Source: Belnapia mucosa (GTDB taxonomy: Bacteria; Pseudomonadota; Alphaproteobacteria; Acetobacterales; Acetobacteraceae). Taken from it: a stretch of DNA of 64,000 nt. The position numbers and the translations under genes are program-made. Positions within the stretch are counted from its first letter, which is position 1. Each line of letters starts with the position of its first letter. Below the pieces are notes generated by a model. It did not search any database. It was not told where the DNA came from and saw only the letters and a list, made by a program, of their open reading frames with translations. Positions 56,716 through 63,360 of this stretch are shown in pieces. The stretch is from positions 40,867-104,866 of the forward strand of contig NZ_JAEUXJ010000016.1 in the NCBI RefSeq assembly GCF_016775475.1. The letters run 5' to 3'.

Positions 56716-56856
56716 ATGGACTTCCAGGCCTGGATCGCCGAAATCGAGGCCGTCGTGACCTTCGACATCGATGCGGAGTTATGGCGGAAGTACTTCGACG
56801 CCGGCCTGACGCCCCTTCAGGCCATCGAACAGAACCGCATCGATGAGGAAGTTTAA
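56716..56856 (+). CDS. 46-residue acidic hypothetical protein
   Basis: A short gene giving MDFQAWIAEIEAVVTFDID, then AELWRKYFDAGLTPLQAI and EQNRIDEEV. It is acidic and probably helical with a small aromatic core. CGGAG lies 8 bp before the ATG, and a near-consensus promoter lies further upstream, so expression is credible in spite of the length. No known family; the pattern (W..YFDAGLTPxQAI) resembles small DNA-island proteins but I cannot assign it. It sits alone between the lipoprotein pair and the YidB-like gene. Confidence 0.6.
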   Translation: MDFQAWIAEIEAVVTFDIDAELWRKYFDAGLTPLQAIEQNRIDEEV

Positions 56857-57071
56857 GGCTCCCCTAGACGAGGGGTAAGTGGGACCGCAGAGCGGAAAGC
56901 ATCACGGACCGGTGCAACAACAGGCCGCGGATACGCAAGCCTACTTCTTCCGATGCGCAAACGCAGAATCCCCGTGGCCCCCGGCAGACTATCCCGGGGG
57001 CTGGGCGGCGGGCAGGGGCGTTCCTCGCTGACCCCGAAGCCCACCGACCTGTGCGGCCAGTCCCCGCCGCC

Positions 57072-57524
57072 CTAAGCCGGAAGCCGACCCTCGGGCGTGT
57101 ACTTATCGACCGCGTTGGGCAGTTGGCGAGTGAGGCGGGTGATAATCTCCTCGCGGGACAGGCCGGTCTGCTTCGTCAGCGCGTCCAGCGTGTCAGAGCC
57201 AATCGCGCTCTCAAGGTGCTGCGGGGCTACCTCGCGGTTGGGTCCGTGGGCCACCCAGGAATCCGCCACCTCACCGTGTCCGGCTTGGCGAAAGCGGTCA
57301 ACGAGATTGCGAATCCCGTCCGTCACAATGGCCCCGATGCTGCCGTCGTTCGACGATTCACCGAACCCTTTGCCCTCGGCTGGTGGCGGGTTCGCCGTGC
57401 CGGGACCGCGAGCAGTACCGCCGGTAACTCCTCCGAGTAGCTCCGCAAGCTTGTCGCGGTGCTGGTATCCCGCAACTGCAAGTACACCCAGCAGGGCCGT
57501 CATGGATGGAAAGCCGCGGCTCAT
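57072..57524 (-). CDS. YidB-like protein (DUF937)
   Basis: A 150-residue protein of the DUF937/YidB family: ALLGVLAVAGYQHRDKLAELLGG near residues 10-32, a Gly/Pro linker, then IVTDGIRNLVDRFRQAGHGEVADSWVAHGPN pieces and VAPQHLESAIGSDTLDALTKQTGLSREEI pieces, with LTRQLPNAVDKYTPEGRLPA at the end. The tail (LPxxVDxxTPxGxxP) is the strongest family mark. GGGAGA precedes the ATG at 57524. YidB-like proteins are widespread and poorly understood. Confidence 0.88.
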   Translation of the reverse strand: MSRGFPSMTALLGVLAVAGYQHRDKLAELLGGVTGGTARGPGTANPPPAEGKGFGESSNDGSIGAIVTDGIRNLVDRFRQAGHGEVADSWVAHGPNREVAPQHLESAIGSDTLDALTKQTGLSREEIITRLTRQLPNAVDKYTPEGRLPA

Positions 57525-57752
57525 ATGGTTTCTCCCGTTCGTACAGTGCCGGTAGAACACATAGCCGGTCCGTTAGTTGCGCCACCGGAGGTTTCGCTTT
57601 GCCTCCAGCCGATATTCCTTTGCGCGCACCGAATGCCGCTCAAAATCGGATTTCGATATGCGCGCCTACTTCTCCATGCGCGCTGACCCGTCCTCCTCGA
57701 AACGGTCCGCCGGCAATGTAGTCCGGCGGCAGCGAGGGGAGGTTCGGGGATA

Positions 57753-57878
57753 CCGAGGCGGAAGACGCACACGCCTGAGGAGATTGTTGCAAAGCTCTGG
57801 CAGGCGGAGGTTCTGGTTAGCCAGGGCAGCCGGTTACGCCGTGGCGTTGCGGACGAGCCATCATCAACACCACTTTGA
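57753..57878 (+). pseudogene. IS3-family transposase OrfA remnant
   Basis: The frame reads PRRKTHTPEEIVAKLWQAEV, then LVSQGSRLRRGVADEP, to a stop at 57878. THTPEEIVAKLxQAEVLVSQG is the N-terminal HTH start of OrfA from IS3-family elements (IS2/IS1400-like group). After VSQG the homology is lost; the expected remainder of OrfA, all of OrfB and the terminal repeats are missing. There is no start codon. A decayed insertion scar. Confidence 0.8.
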
Positions 57879-57953
57879 ACCACCCCTCTGTATCAGGTGC
57901 GGCTTACCAAGTGATTGACTGACCGAATCTCCCGCACGATCAACGCAGTAGGC

Positions 57954-58046
57954 TGGTGCTACCAGAGAGGATTGAACTCTCCCTGGCAACAATCTTGTGC
58001 AGCCAAATCAATATCTTAGCAAGCGTCCTGGTATTTGCTTTGTAGC
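57954..58046 (-). tRNA. tRNA-like sequence (class II-like, probably non-functional or an att site)
   Basis: Read on the minus strand, the 3' end is textbook: T-arm GAGAG-TTCAATC-CTCTC, then TGGTAGC, A and encoded CCA. Upstream, the acceptor 5' strand GCTACAA pairs at 6 of 7 positions; a D-like arm CAA/TTG with GG in the loop, an anticodon-like arm CTAAG/TTTGG with loop ATATTGA (triplet ATT) and a long variable-arm hairpin complete 93 nt. Oddities: one acceptor mismatch, no base 26, and an Asn-type triplet with a long variable arm. It may be a degenerate or element-borne tRNA, or the tRNA end used as an integration site. Confidence 0.4.
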
Positions 58047-58205
58047 ACCTATCCGTAGCAATGCAACCGCAGACGCAAGGAAGCGGTGAACCACGTTTGG
58101 TGATGGTGCTGAGTCCGGAAGCAATTTGAGCAGGCGCCCTCCGTCACGGTCTCCGAGTTTCCAATCTCGGGTGGTTCTAGCAGCAGTTTGAATCTATCTT
58201 TGGCT

Positions 58206-58865
58206 ATGGCTAAGACCTCCACTCACCTCGACTTCGACCGATGCCCTTTTTGCGGCATAGCCCGTCCGTCAATGATGCGAGCAGGCAATCCGTGGCTGAC
58301 AAGGGATGGCCTCTCCAACCACGTATACGGCTGGGCGGCTTACGCCTGTGGTCGTTGTGGTGGAAGCGTGATCGCTCGCACGCCCAAGCGCCAAGCAGAT
58401 CATTCCGTAGTCCTTCTTAGAGAAATAGAAGTCGGGGCGGCGTCGATTGAGCACGTATATCCCGACCAACAACGCTTCGATGATGAAATACCGGAGCGCG
58501 CGCGAAATTATCTAACCCAGGCGCGAGACTCTCTTCATGCGCCAGATGGATCTGTAATGTTGGCCGCCTCGTCGGTAGATGCAATGCTCAAGTCGATAGG
58601 ACTGACAGCGGGAAGTTTATACTCTAGGATCGAACGAGCGAAGACCGAGGGTCGTATTACTCCTGACATGGCCGACTGGGCACACCAAGTCCGTCTTGAT
58701 GCCAACGACCCCAGGCATGCGGACTTAAACGACCCGCATCATACGCAGGCGTCGGCGCGTCTAGCTTTGGACTTTGCCACCGCTTTTGCAGAGATTCTTT
58801 TCGTATTGCCTGCGCGGGTCACTCGTGGACGTAACGCGGCTGCCGGGATCATTTCAACTAACTAG
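58206..58865 (+). CDS. DUF4145-domain protein with N-terminal zinc ribbon
   Basis: A 219-residue protein. Residues 14-57 hold CPFCG and CGRCG pairs, a zinc ribbon. The C-terminal half (about 95-205) is DUF4145: LYSRIERAKTEGRITPDMADWAH pieces, VRLDANDPRHAD and a closing LDFATAFAEILFVLPARV. DUF4145 domains occur in restriction and other defence-related proteins but also alone, so no function can be fixed. No SD sequence is obvious before the ATG at 58206. AT-richer than the backbone; first intact gene of the island. Confidence 0.85.
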   Translation: MAKTSTHLDFDRCPFCGIARPSMMRAGNPWLTRDGLSNHVYGWAAYACGRCGGSVIARTPKRQADHSVVLLREIEVGAASIEHVYPDQQRFDDEIPERARNYLTQARDSLHAPDGSVMLAASSVDAMLKSIGLTAGSLYSRIERAKTEGRITPDMADWAHQVRLDANDPRHADLNDPHHTQASARLALDFATAFAEILFVLPARVTRGRNAAAGIISTN

Positions 58866-58911
58866 CGGCGGTTAGCCTCGCAGCGTTGGCCGAAGACTGC
58901 GAGTAGTCTGC

Positions 58912-59310
58912 TCACCCGATCAGCAGGTCATAGAACTTGCCTATGGCTTCCTCGTAGGCCCCTTAGGCGGCCCCGCCCATCCCAGAGCAAGTGAACTCGC
59001 CGCGCCGGACGCCGCCATCTGGAGAGCGTAGCAGAGCCACTCCGCGGCAGCCGCCGGCCGATACGCTGCTCCCGGAAAGCGCCTCACGCAACGCCAGCAA
59101 TGGCCCAACGCTTACGCTGCCATCAGTCCGGGCTTTCCAGCGCCCTTCATGCCGCCGCCTGCTGAGGGTCACCTCGACTGATCCAGAGATTGCCCTACGG
59201 GAAACCGTGCCAATCCCGCCAGGACCGTCTTTGGCTTGGACGGAAAGGCGATGGGAGCGGCCAGCTAGGAGCAGGGCGGCGACTAAAGCGGAAACGAAGC
59301 GCGTTTTGAC
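58912..59310 (-). pseudogene. Inactivated paralogue of the small lipoprotein at 59853-60245
   Basis: The 133-codon frame aligns end to end with the intact gene: LLLAGRSHRLSVQAKDGPGG versus LLLSACSHRLTIQARDGSGG, then EGRWKARTDGSVSVGPLLA, then ALLRSPDGGVRRGEFTCSGM. Three lesions are visible. The expected start codon is GTC, the lipobox Cys is Arg, and a TAA interrupts near the end (GMGGAA-stop-GAYEEAIGKFYDLLIG). The tail beyond the stop still matches KRYDLMIG of the intact copy, so the decay is recent in evolutionary terms. Confidence 0.8.
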
Positions 59311-59333
59311 GGCGGAGTTTCTGCCGAAAGCGC

Positions 59334-59831
59334 TTATGTTTTGGTCCAGTTGCCGAAATCGGGGTTACCAATGGTGTTGAAGCGTGGACGAAGTGCTCGG
59401 ATTAGGCGCTTCTCAAATCGCTTCGCCTGTTCGTAGCTCAGGCCGTCCGCTACCTTTTGGACAATCTCATCCATCTTCCAGCCAGCAGCTCGAATGGTTC
59501 GCATTCGGGCACCGTGAGACCCTGAACGGCTAGAAAAATTAGTGCCTCGGGTCAGGCTGCCTGTCCTGCCAACGTAAAGCACCTAGCATGTGCCCGGGTC
59601 TCGATGGACGTACACGCAATGCTGCTTCTCTTTCCCGAGCAGTTCCCGGGCTTGGTCTCTATAGTCCCGGATAATCAGCCGCAGGGCGGCCGCGGAAAGC
59701 TCCGTCGCCTCGGCGTAAGGGTCTGTGGCCACGGTGCGTAAGAAACGCTCTAGCGCGACCCCGGGCATATCAAGGTGGGCGGAGGGAGCTTTATCCGTCA
59801 TCGCGAACTCCCGCGGCGCGAAATGCGCCAT
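59334..59831 (-). pseudogene. GIY-YIG-type nuclease gene split by an in-frame TAG
   Basis: One continuous 165-codon frame from ATG 59831 is broken by a single TAG at 59585-59583. Before it: ELLGKEKQHCVYVHRDPGTC. After it: VLYVGRTGSLTRG, then KRFEKRLIRALRPRFNTIGNP and DFGNWTKT. VYVHRDPxTGxVLYVGR...EKxLIxxLRPxxNTIGNP is the core of GIY-YIG proteins, with the TAG exactly between the GIY-like (VYV) and YIG-like (YVG) strands. TGC-TAG could arise from GGC-GAG by two substitutions. It may be a dead gene or use readthrough; a restart at GTG 59582 would lack the first strand. Confidence 0.75.
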
Positions 59832-59852
59832 TTATGGCCAGCGCCGTTGTTT

Positions 59853-60245
59853 CTATCCAATCATAAGGTCGTATCGCTTTCCCTCGCCGTCCTCGCAGAC
59901 ACCGTAACCCGCTCCGCTCATCCCTGAGTAGACGAACTCGCAGCGCAACGTGCCGCCGTCCGTAGACCGCAGGAGCGCCAAACCACTTGACCCTCCGGTC
60001 GAGATGACGGTCCCAGAGACCGCCCTTCGCCCTGCCAGCAACGTCCCGAAGCCCACGCTCCCTTCCGTGGCGGCAGTCCAGCGGCCCTCGTATCGCCGGC
60101 CGTTGAGGGACACCTCTATTGAACCGGACCCTGCCCCGCGGGAGGCCGTGCCGGTCCCGCCAGAGCCGTCGCGGGCCTGGATGGTGAGACGGTGGGAGCA
60201 GGCAGAGAGCAGCAGAGCGGTTGTCAGGACGACGACGAGGCGCAC
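59853..60245 (-). CDS. Small lipoprotein (intact copy)
   Basis: A 130-residue lipoprotein. GTG at 60245 with AGAGGAT upstream begins VRLVVVLTTALLLSACSHRL, with lipobox LLLSAC. The mature domain contains IEVSLNGRRYEGRWTAATEG, LALLRSTDGGTLRCEFVYSG and a closing CEDGEGKRYDLMIG with two cysteines. The pattern GRRYxGxW...LRCEF..SG...G.C.D..G..YDL is one I know from small outer-membrane lipoproteins of unknown function in alphaproteobacteria. A degenerate copy lies 540 bp downstream on the other side of the GIY-YIG frame. Confidence 0.8.
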   Translation of the reverse strand: MRLVVVLTTALLLSACSHRLTIQARDGSGGTGTASRGAGSGSIEVSLNGRRYEGRWTAATEGSVGFGTLLAGRRAVSGTVISTGGSSGLALLRSTDGGTLRCEFVYSGMSGAGYGVCEDGEGKRYDLMIG

Positions 60246-60660
60246 GGGATCCTCTACGGCAGACGCACTCCTACCGTAACATAACGCTCCCAGAAGGTAA
60301 GCGGCGCTCCTGACTGGCCGGTCCCCAGGATCAGCACGGACCCGCAGAAGGACCCAAAACTGCCCCGGCTTCCGCTGCGGCGCGAGAACACTCCCCCGGG
60401 GGTCGCGTTTCAAATCTCGCTGGTCCAACTGACAACCAACAACAAGGCTTTAGCGGAGTTGGCGAAGCCGTCTTTTTCGACCCCCTGGCACCCGTCTTCT
60501 CAATTCGGCTGTTGGTGGGTCGGGCTGGTTACCGTGGTTGCGGTGCTTCACCGGGGCGCGGATTGGCGAGCTTGCTCAGCTTCAGCGCGGCGACCAATGC
60601 AGCAAAATCGTGTTGGCTCAGTGCTCATAGGCAGCGAAGGCGTGCTGACCACGAGCGTTG
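60246..60660. other. 415-bp intergenic region
   Basis: Holds the leader of the lipoprotein gene at its left end. At 60404-60425 a T-loop-like string (TTTCAAATCTCGCTGGTCCA) resembles a tRNA 3' end, but no stem pairs. At 60446-60475 a GGCTT/AAGCC hairpin is followed by GTCTTTTTC, a weak terminator candidate on the plus strand. No gene of convincing composition is visible on either strand. Confidence 0.5.
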
Positions 60661-60930
60661 TCAGCCCCCAGGATGCGTGGCGGCGCGGTAGGGGATGCCA
60701 GCGGCCCGAAGCTCGGCGCAGGGCAGCACGGGTCGGTCCACATTGGCGATGTCGGGGTTCATGCACCGGCCGCTCCCTGTCACCCATTGGCGGCAGCGCA
60801 TTGCCTGATCCCAGTGTTCGCACCGCTGGAAGTTCGCGGTGGGAAGCTCAGTGCCTGGCACCGTCGTCCGCTCGGCGGGCGTGGCGCAGGCGGCAAGCGC
60901 CAGGAAGAGAATAAGGGTGAGAGCGCGCAT
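60661..60930 (-). CDS. Small Cys-rich lipoprotein
   Basis: An 89-residue lipoprotein: signal MRALTLILFLALAACATPAE with lipobox ALAAC, then a domain with four further cysteines (QRCEHWDQAMRCRQWVTGS, GRCMNPDIANVD, VLPCAEL). The paired cysteines suggest disulfides in the periplasm. AGGA lies 8 bp before the ATG at 60930; the frame is open upstream but has no lipoprotein signal there. Unknown family. Confidence 0.72.
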   Translation of the reverse strand: MRALTLILFLALAACATPAERTTVPGTELPTANFQRCEHWDQAMRCRQWVTGSGRCMNPDIANVDRPVLPCAELRAAGIPYRAATHPGG

Positions 60931-61048
60931 AGGCGTCCTGCTTGTTTCGAAGGACTTACGTAATCTTGTCGGTATCGCAAGGTCCAGCCAGTTCCTGGAC
61001 CGCTCCACTGTCCCACCGTTCTCGTTAGGGCTTGCCTCATGCGAACGC

Positions 61049-61115
61049 TGAGGAAATATACTGGCAGTCAACGTAGTGGCGCTCACCACGCAGAATTAAC
61101 GCCAGTAATTCCTCA
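61049..61115. repeat. Long imperfect inverted repeat
   Basis: TGAGGAAATATACTGGC (61049-61065) is complementary to GCCAGTAATTCCTCA (61101-61115) except for a 2-base bulge. A second hairpin (GTGG 61076-61079, CCAC 61086-61089) lies inside. The structure sits between two minus-strand genes and could act as a terminator-like RNA structure, a transcript end or a recombination site. Confidence 0.7.
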
Positions 61116-61132
61116 ACACTGCGGCGCCGACC

Positions 61133-61148
61133 TTACCGCATGCGGTAA
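61133..61148. repeat. 16-bp perfect palindrome
   Basis: TTACCGCATGCGGTAA is fully self-complementary with no loop, 10 bp downstream of the stop of the 157-residue gene. Symmetric sites of this kind bind dimeric DNA-binding proteins; which one is unknown. Confidence 0.7.
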
Positions 61149-61157
61149 CTTACCTGA

Positions 61158-61631
61158 TCAGCGTCCAGAACGCGCCGCCGCCAAGTCAGCTTCTTGCTTG
61201 CATTTTAAACAAATCGATGGTCTCGCGTCTTTTTCAGGCACAAATTTGACCACCTCTCCGGCAGAGTTTCTGCGATATATTTGAACGAAATCTGTGGGCA
61301 AGAAATCGTCTTGCGTGTGATACAAATAAAGTGATCTCAATGAGTTTGTATACCAAGCCGTGCCTCCGAATTTAAAAACGTGATTACGCATATCTGTAGT
61401 CGGAGGTCCGCTACCATCTATGTAAGTAATGTGATTACATTGTTCCTTTTTTCTTATTCTTTCAACCTCTGCTTTGACCTTGCCATCTACATACTCTTTC
61501 AACTCCATTGTCAAAGTAACCGCCAGCGCCGGTATCGCGGCGCCGCCTTTCAAAGCAGCACCCCCGAGCTTGCCGCCGTAGTCGGCGATTTGCTTGATTC
61601 CTTTCATAACCTCGAACCCAGTGAGCGGCAT
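61158..61631 (-). CDS. Hypothetical protein of the island
   Basis: A 157-residue protein, distinctly AT-richer and with codon use unlike the backbone. Residues 1-40 are Gly/Ala-rich and hydrophobic (GAALKGGAAIPALAVTLTM), perhaps a membrane-interacting helix; a charged helix ELKEYVDGKVKAEVERIRKKE follows, in parts; then a domain with QCNHITYIDGSG, FKFGGTAWYTNSL, SLYLYHTQDDFLPTDFV and a late CLKCKQEADL pair. The spaced Cys/His could bind a metal. GGAGGA before ATG 61631 is a strong ribosome site, so the gene is probably expressed. No known family. Confidence 0.7.
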   Translation of the reverse strand: MPLTGFEVMKGIKQIADYGGKLGGAALKGGAAIPALAVTLTMELKEYVDGKVKAEVERIRKKEQCNHITYIDGSGPPTTDMRNHVFKFGGTAWYTNSLRSLYLYHTQDDFLPTDFVQIYRRNSAGEVVKFVPEKDARPSICLKCKQEADLAAARSGR

Positions 61632-61758
61632 TGCGTCCTCCAACGGCTATGTTTGATAGCAATTGCGTGACTCAGGTCGGCGTCCAACTCACCGTAAATT
61701 ACCGATTAAACTGGATTCAAGGTAAGACGCTTCATCCTGATTTCACACGAGCTTGGCT

Positions 61759-61857
61759 TAGTGATCGTATCGCCCGGGCTACTGAAAGTGGATCACTAGG
61801 GTTGCACTTCAGATTTTGATCCGTTACGGTCCTGGAGTTCTAGACCCTAGTGATCGG
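61759..61857. promoter_or_regulatory. Candidate recombination (res-like) site upstream of the serine recombinase
   Basis: Three copies of a TAGTGATC motif lie just before the recombinase gene: TTAGTGATCG at 61758-61767 and an inverted pair, GATCACTAGGGT at 61791-61802 with ACCCTAGTGATC at 61844-61855, a perfect 12-bp inverted repeat. Resolvases of this family bind several subsites next to their own gene, which also autoregulates them. Spacing fits a multi-subsite locus, but the crossover point is not identifiable. Confidence 0.5.
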
Positions 61858-61864
61858 ACGGATC

Positions 61865-62446
61865 ATGCTGATCGGATACGCGAGGACCTCCACAGCGGAG
61901 CAGGAAGCCGGCCTTGAGGCGCAGACGCGCGACCTCGCGGCCGTTGGGTGCGAGCGCATCTTCGCGGAGCAGGTGTCCTCGGTCGGCCCGCGCGCCCAGT
62001 TCGACGACGCGCACGCCTTTGCTCGGTCGGGCGATACGCTGGTCGTTACCAAGCCTGACCGGCTAGCGCGCTCGGTCGCCGATATGCTCGCCATCATAAG
62101 CCGTCTGGAGGCCAAGGGCGTTGCCCTGCGCGTCCTGTCCATGGGCGGCGCGGAGGTCGACACACGGACCCCGACCGGGCGTCTCATGCTGACCATGCTG
62201 GGCGCCGTCGCGGAGTTCGAGCGAGCGCTCATGCTGGAGCGTCAGCGCGAGGGCATCGCGGCGGCCAAGGCAGCCGGGAAGTATGCCGGCCGGGCGCCTA
62301 CAGCCCGCGCCAAGGCCGCCCAGGTGCTTGCGCTCCACGGCCAAGGAGTGAGTGGCGCGGAGATCGCACGGCGCCTCGGGATCGGTGTCGCGTCGGTCTT
62401 TCGAATCCTCAGAGACGACCGAACCGCAAGCCAAGATGCCGCCTGA
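61865..62446 (+). CDS. Serine recombinase (resolvase/invertase family)
   Basis: A 193-residue small serine recombinase. The catalytic Ser9 lies in LIGYARTSTAEQ; the rest of the active site appears as VVTKPDRLARSVADML with its arginines and as GRLMLTMLGAVAEFERALMLERQREGI, in parts GRLMLTML and EFERALMLERQ. A C-terminal HTH (VSGAEIARRLGIGVASVFRIL) spans about 164-184. Length fits resolvases or invertases of Tn3/Gin type, not large phage integrases. ATG at 61865; a GTG at 61850 is possible. It is the most likely mobility function of the island. Confidence 0.93.
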   Translation: MLIGYARTSTAEQEAGLEAQTRDLAAVGCERIFAEQVSSVGPRAQFDDAHAFARSGDTLVVTKPDRLARSVADMLAIISRLEAKGVALRVLSMGGAEVDTRTPTGRLMLTMLGAVAEFERALMLERQREGIAAAKAAGKYAGRAPTARAKAAQVLALHGQGVSGAEIARRLGIGVASVFRILRDDRTASQDAA

Positions 62447-62528
62447 CGATCCTCAGTGTCTCGAAATGCCGTCGATTCTTCGCGAAACCGTGAGAAGCCG
62501 TTAGCCTGCGATTTCAACCACAGGTTAT

Positions 62529-62888
62529 ATGGAAGCTCCGGCCATGGTCGCTGAGACGCCGTTCGCGCCCGGAATAGGTCCCTTCGTTTTCACTCGGGCA
62601 GAGCGCGCCGAGGCCGCCGCGTTCTGTGCCGCTCTGGGCACGGACTGGGGCGCGGAGGCGGTCGTGGCAGACGATGGAGCCGTAGGGCCTGGGGCTGACT
62701 ACCCGGGACAGCGCAGACTCCCAGCATGGCAATTGACGTGGACCGTCGCGGGGATCGCGTTGTTCTCCTCGGCGACCTTTGAGACGGTCGGCGTATTCCC
62801 GTCGCTTCGTATGGCCCTTGCTGCGGTCGCCAAGCTCGAATGCGGGGCCGTCGAAGCGAACGACAACGCGACGTTCGCTTGGGATTAG
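62529..62888 (+). CDS. Hypothetical protein
   Basis: A 119-residue acidic protein with no domain I recognise. Visible features are TRAERAEAAAFCAALG near residue 22, a central WQLTWTVAGIALFSSATFETVG (about 67-88, in parts WQLTWTVAG and LFSSATFETV) that could form a core strand pair, and NDNATFAWD at the end. AGG lies close upstream; an ATG five codons later is an alternative. It follows the recombinase by 82 bp and has backbone-like composition. Function unknown. Confidence 0.6.
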   Translation: MEAPAMVAETPFAPGIGPFVFTRAERAEAAAFCAALGTDWGAEAVVADDGAVGPGADYPGQRRLPAWQLTWTVAGIALFSSATFETVGVFPSLRMALAAVAKLECGAVEANDNATFAWD

Positions 62889-63360
62889 GCGGTCAGGAAA
62901 ATCCCGCTCCTATCATCACCAACCGCGCCGCCCAGCCGGCCTGAGGGGCGCGCCCAGACGTAATGCGACCAGCGGAGGACGCTACCGCGGACAGCCATCT
63001 CTCTGCCACTAGGAGCCATCGCCACGGCTTCCCAGACCTCGCCGGGAAGCCCCTAGCGGCACCCCGCCTGGCAGCCTCCAGCGCACGTCTGGACGGTCTA
63101 CTGGGGCGGTCAAATCGGTGCCTAGAGGCCCGAGGGGAGTCGACGCCGATGGGAGGGTTTCGTTCCTCTCCCGCCCTGCCGATACGTCGCCCCGCCCGTT
63201 CTGCGTCGCCTCCAAGACCGCCGCCATGAGCCGCCCCGAGGCGGTCTATGTCTTCCTCGACGACTGGCAGGCAACGGCTTCTTAACGGCGGGGATCTCCA
63301 AGCTTCCAGGCAGGCAGTCCCTGATGATATTGGATCGACCCGATAACAAAGGGATATGCC
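62889..63360. other. 472-bp intergenic region
   Basis: No convincing gene. It contains a hairpin GGCTTCCC/GGGAAGCC at 63026-63051 without a T-tract, so not a standard terminator. A 19-codon plus frame (MSRPEAVYVFLDDWQATAS, starting near 63226) exists but is too short to support. The last 60 bp carry the leader of the small lipoprotein gene. Confidence 0.5.

Larger units (their letters stand above)
57525..58205. other. 681-bp non-coding, mosaic region
   Basis: Between the YidB-like gene and the DUF4145 gene. It holds an IS3 orfA remnant at 57753-57878 and a tRNA-like sequence at 57954-58046. Left of these, 57590-57610 contains a GGAGG/CCTCC hairpin without a T-tract. The remainder (58047-58205) shows no gene, terminator or clear promoter. 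Base composition drops from the resident level across this stretch, marking the left edge of the island. Confidence 0.6.

Noticed and set aside
56853..57044. 63-codon minus frame between the 46-residue gene and the YidB-like gene
   Set aside because: No ribosome site, Pro/Arg-rich random composition and overlap with the upstream stop; not supported.
60404..60480. tRNA 3'-end-like string (TTTCAAATCTCGCTGGTCCA) followed by a hairpin
   Set aside because: The T-stem does not pair and no other arm can be drawn; I cannot see a second copy in the window that would make it an attachment site.
63226..63285. 19-codon frame starting MSRPEAVYVFLDDW
   Set aside because: No support beyond a start and stop; too short and no ribosome site.
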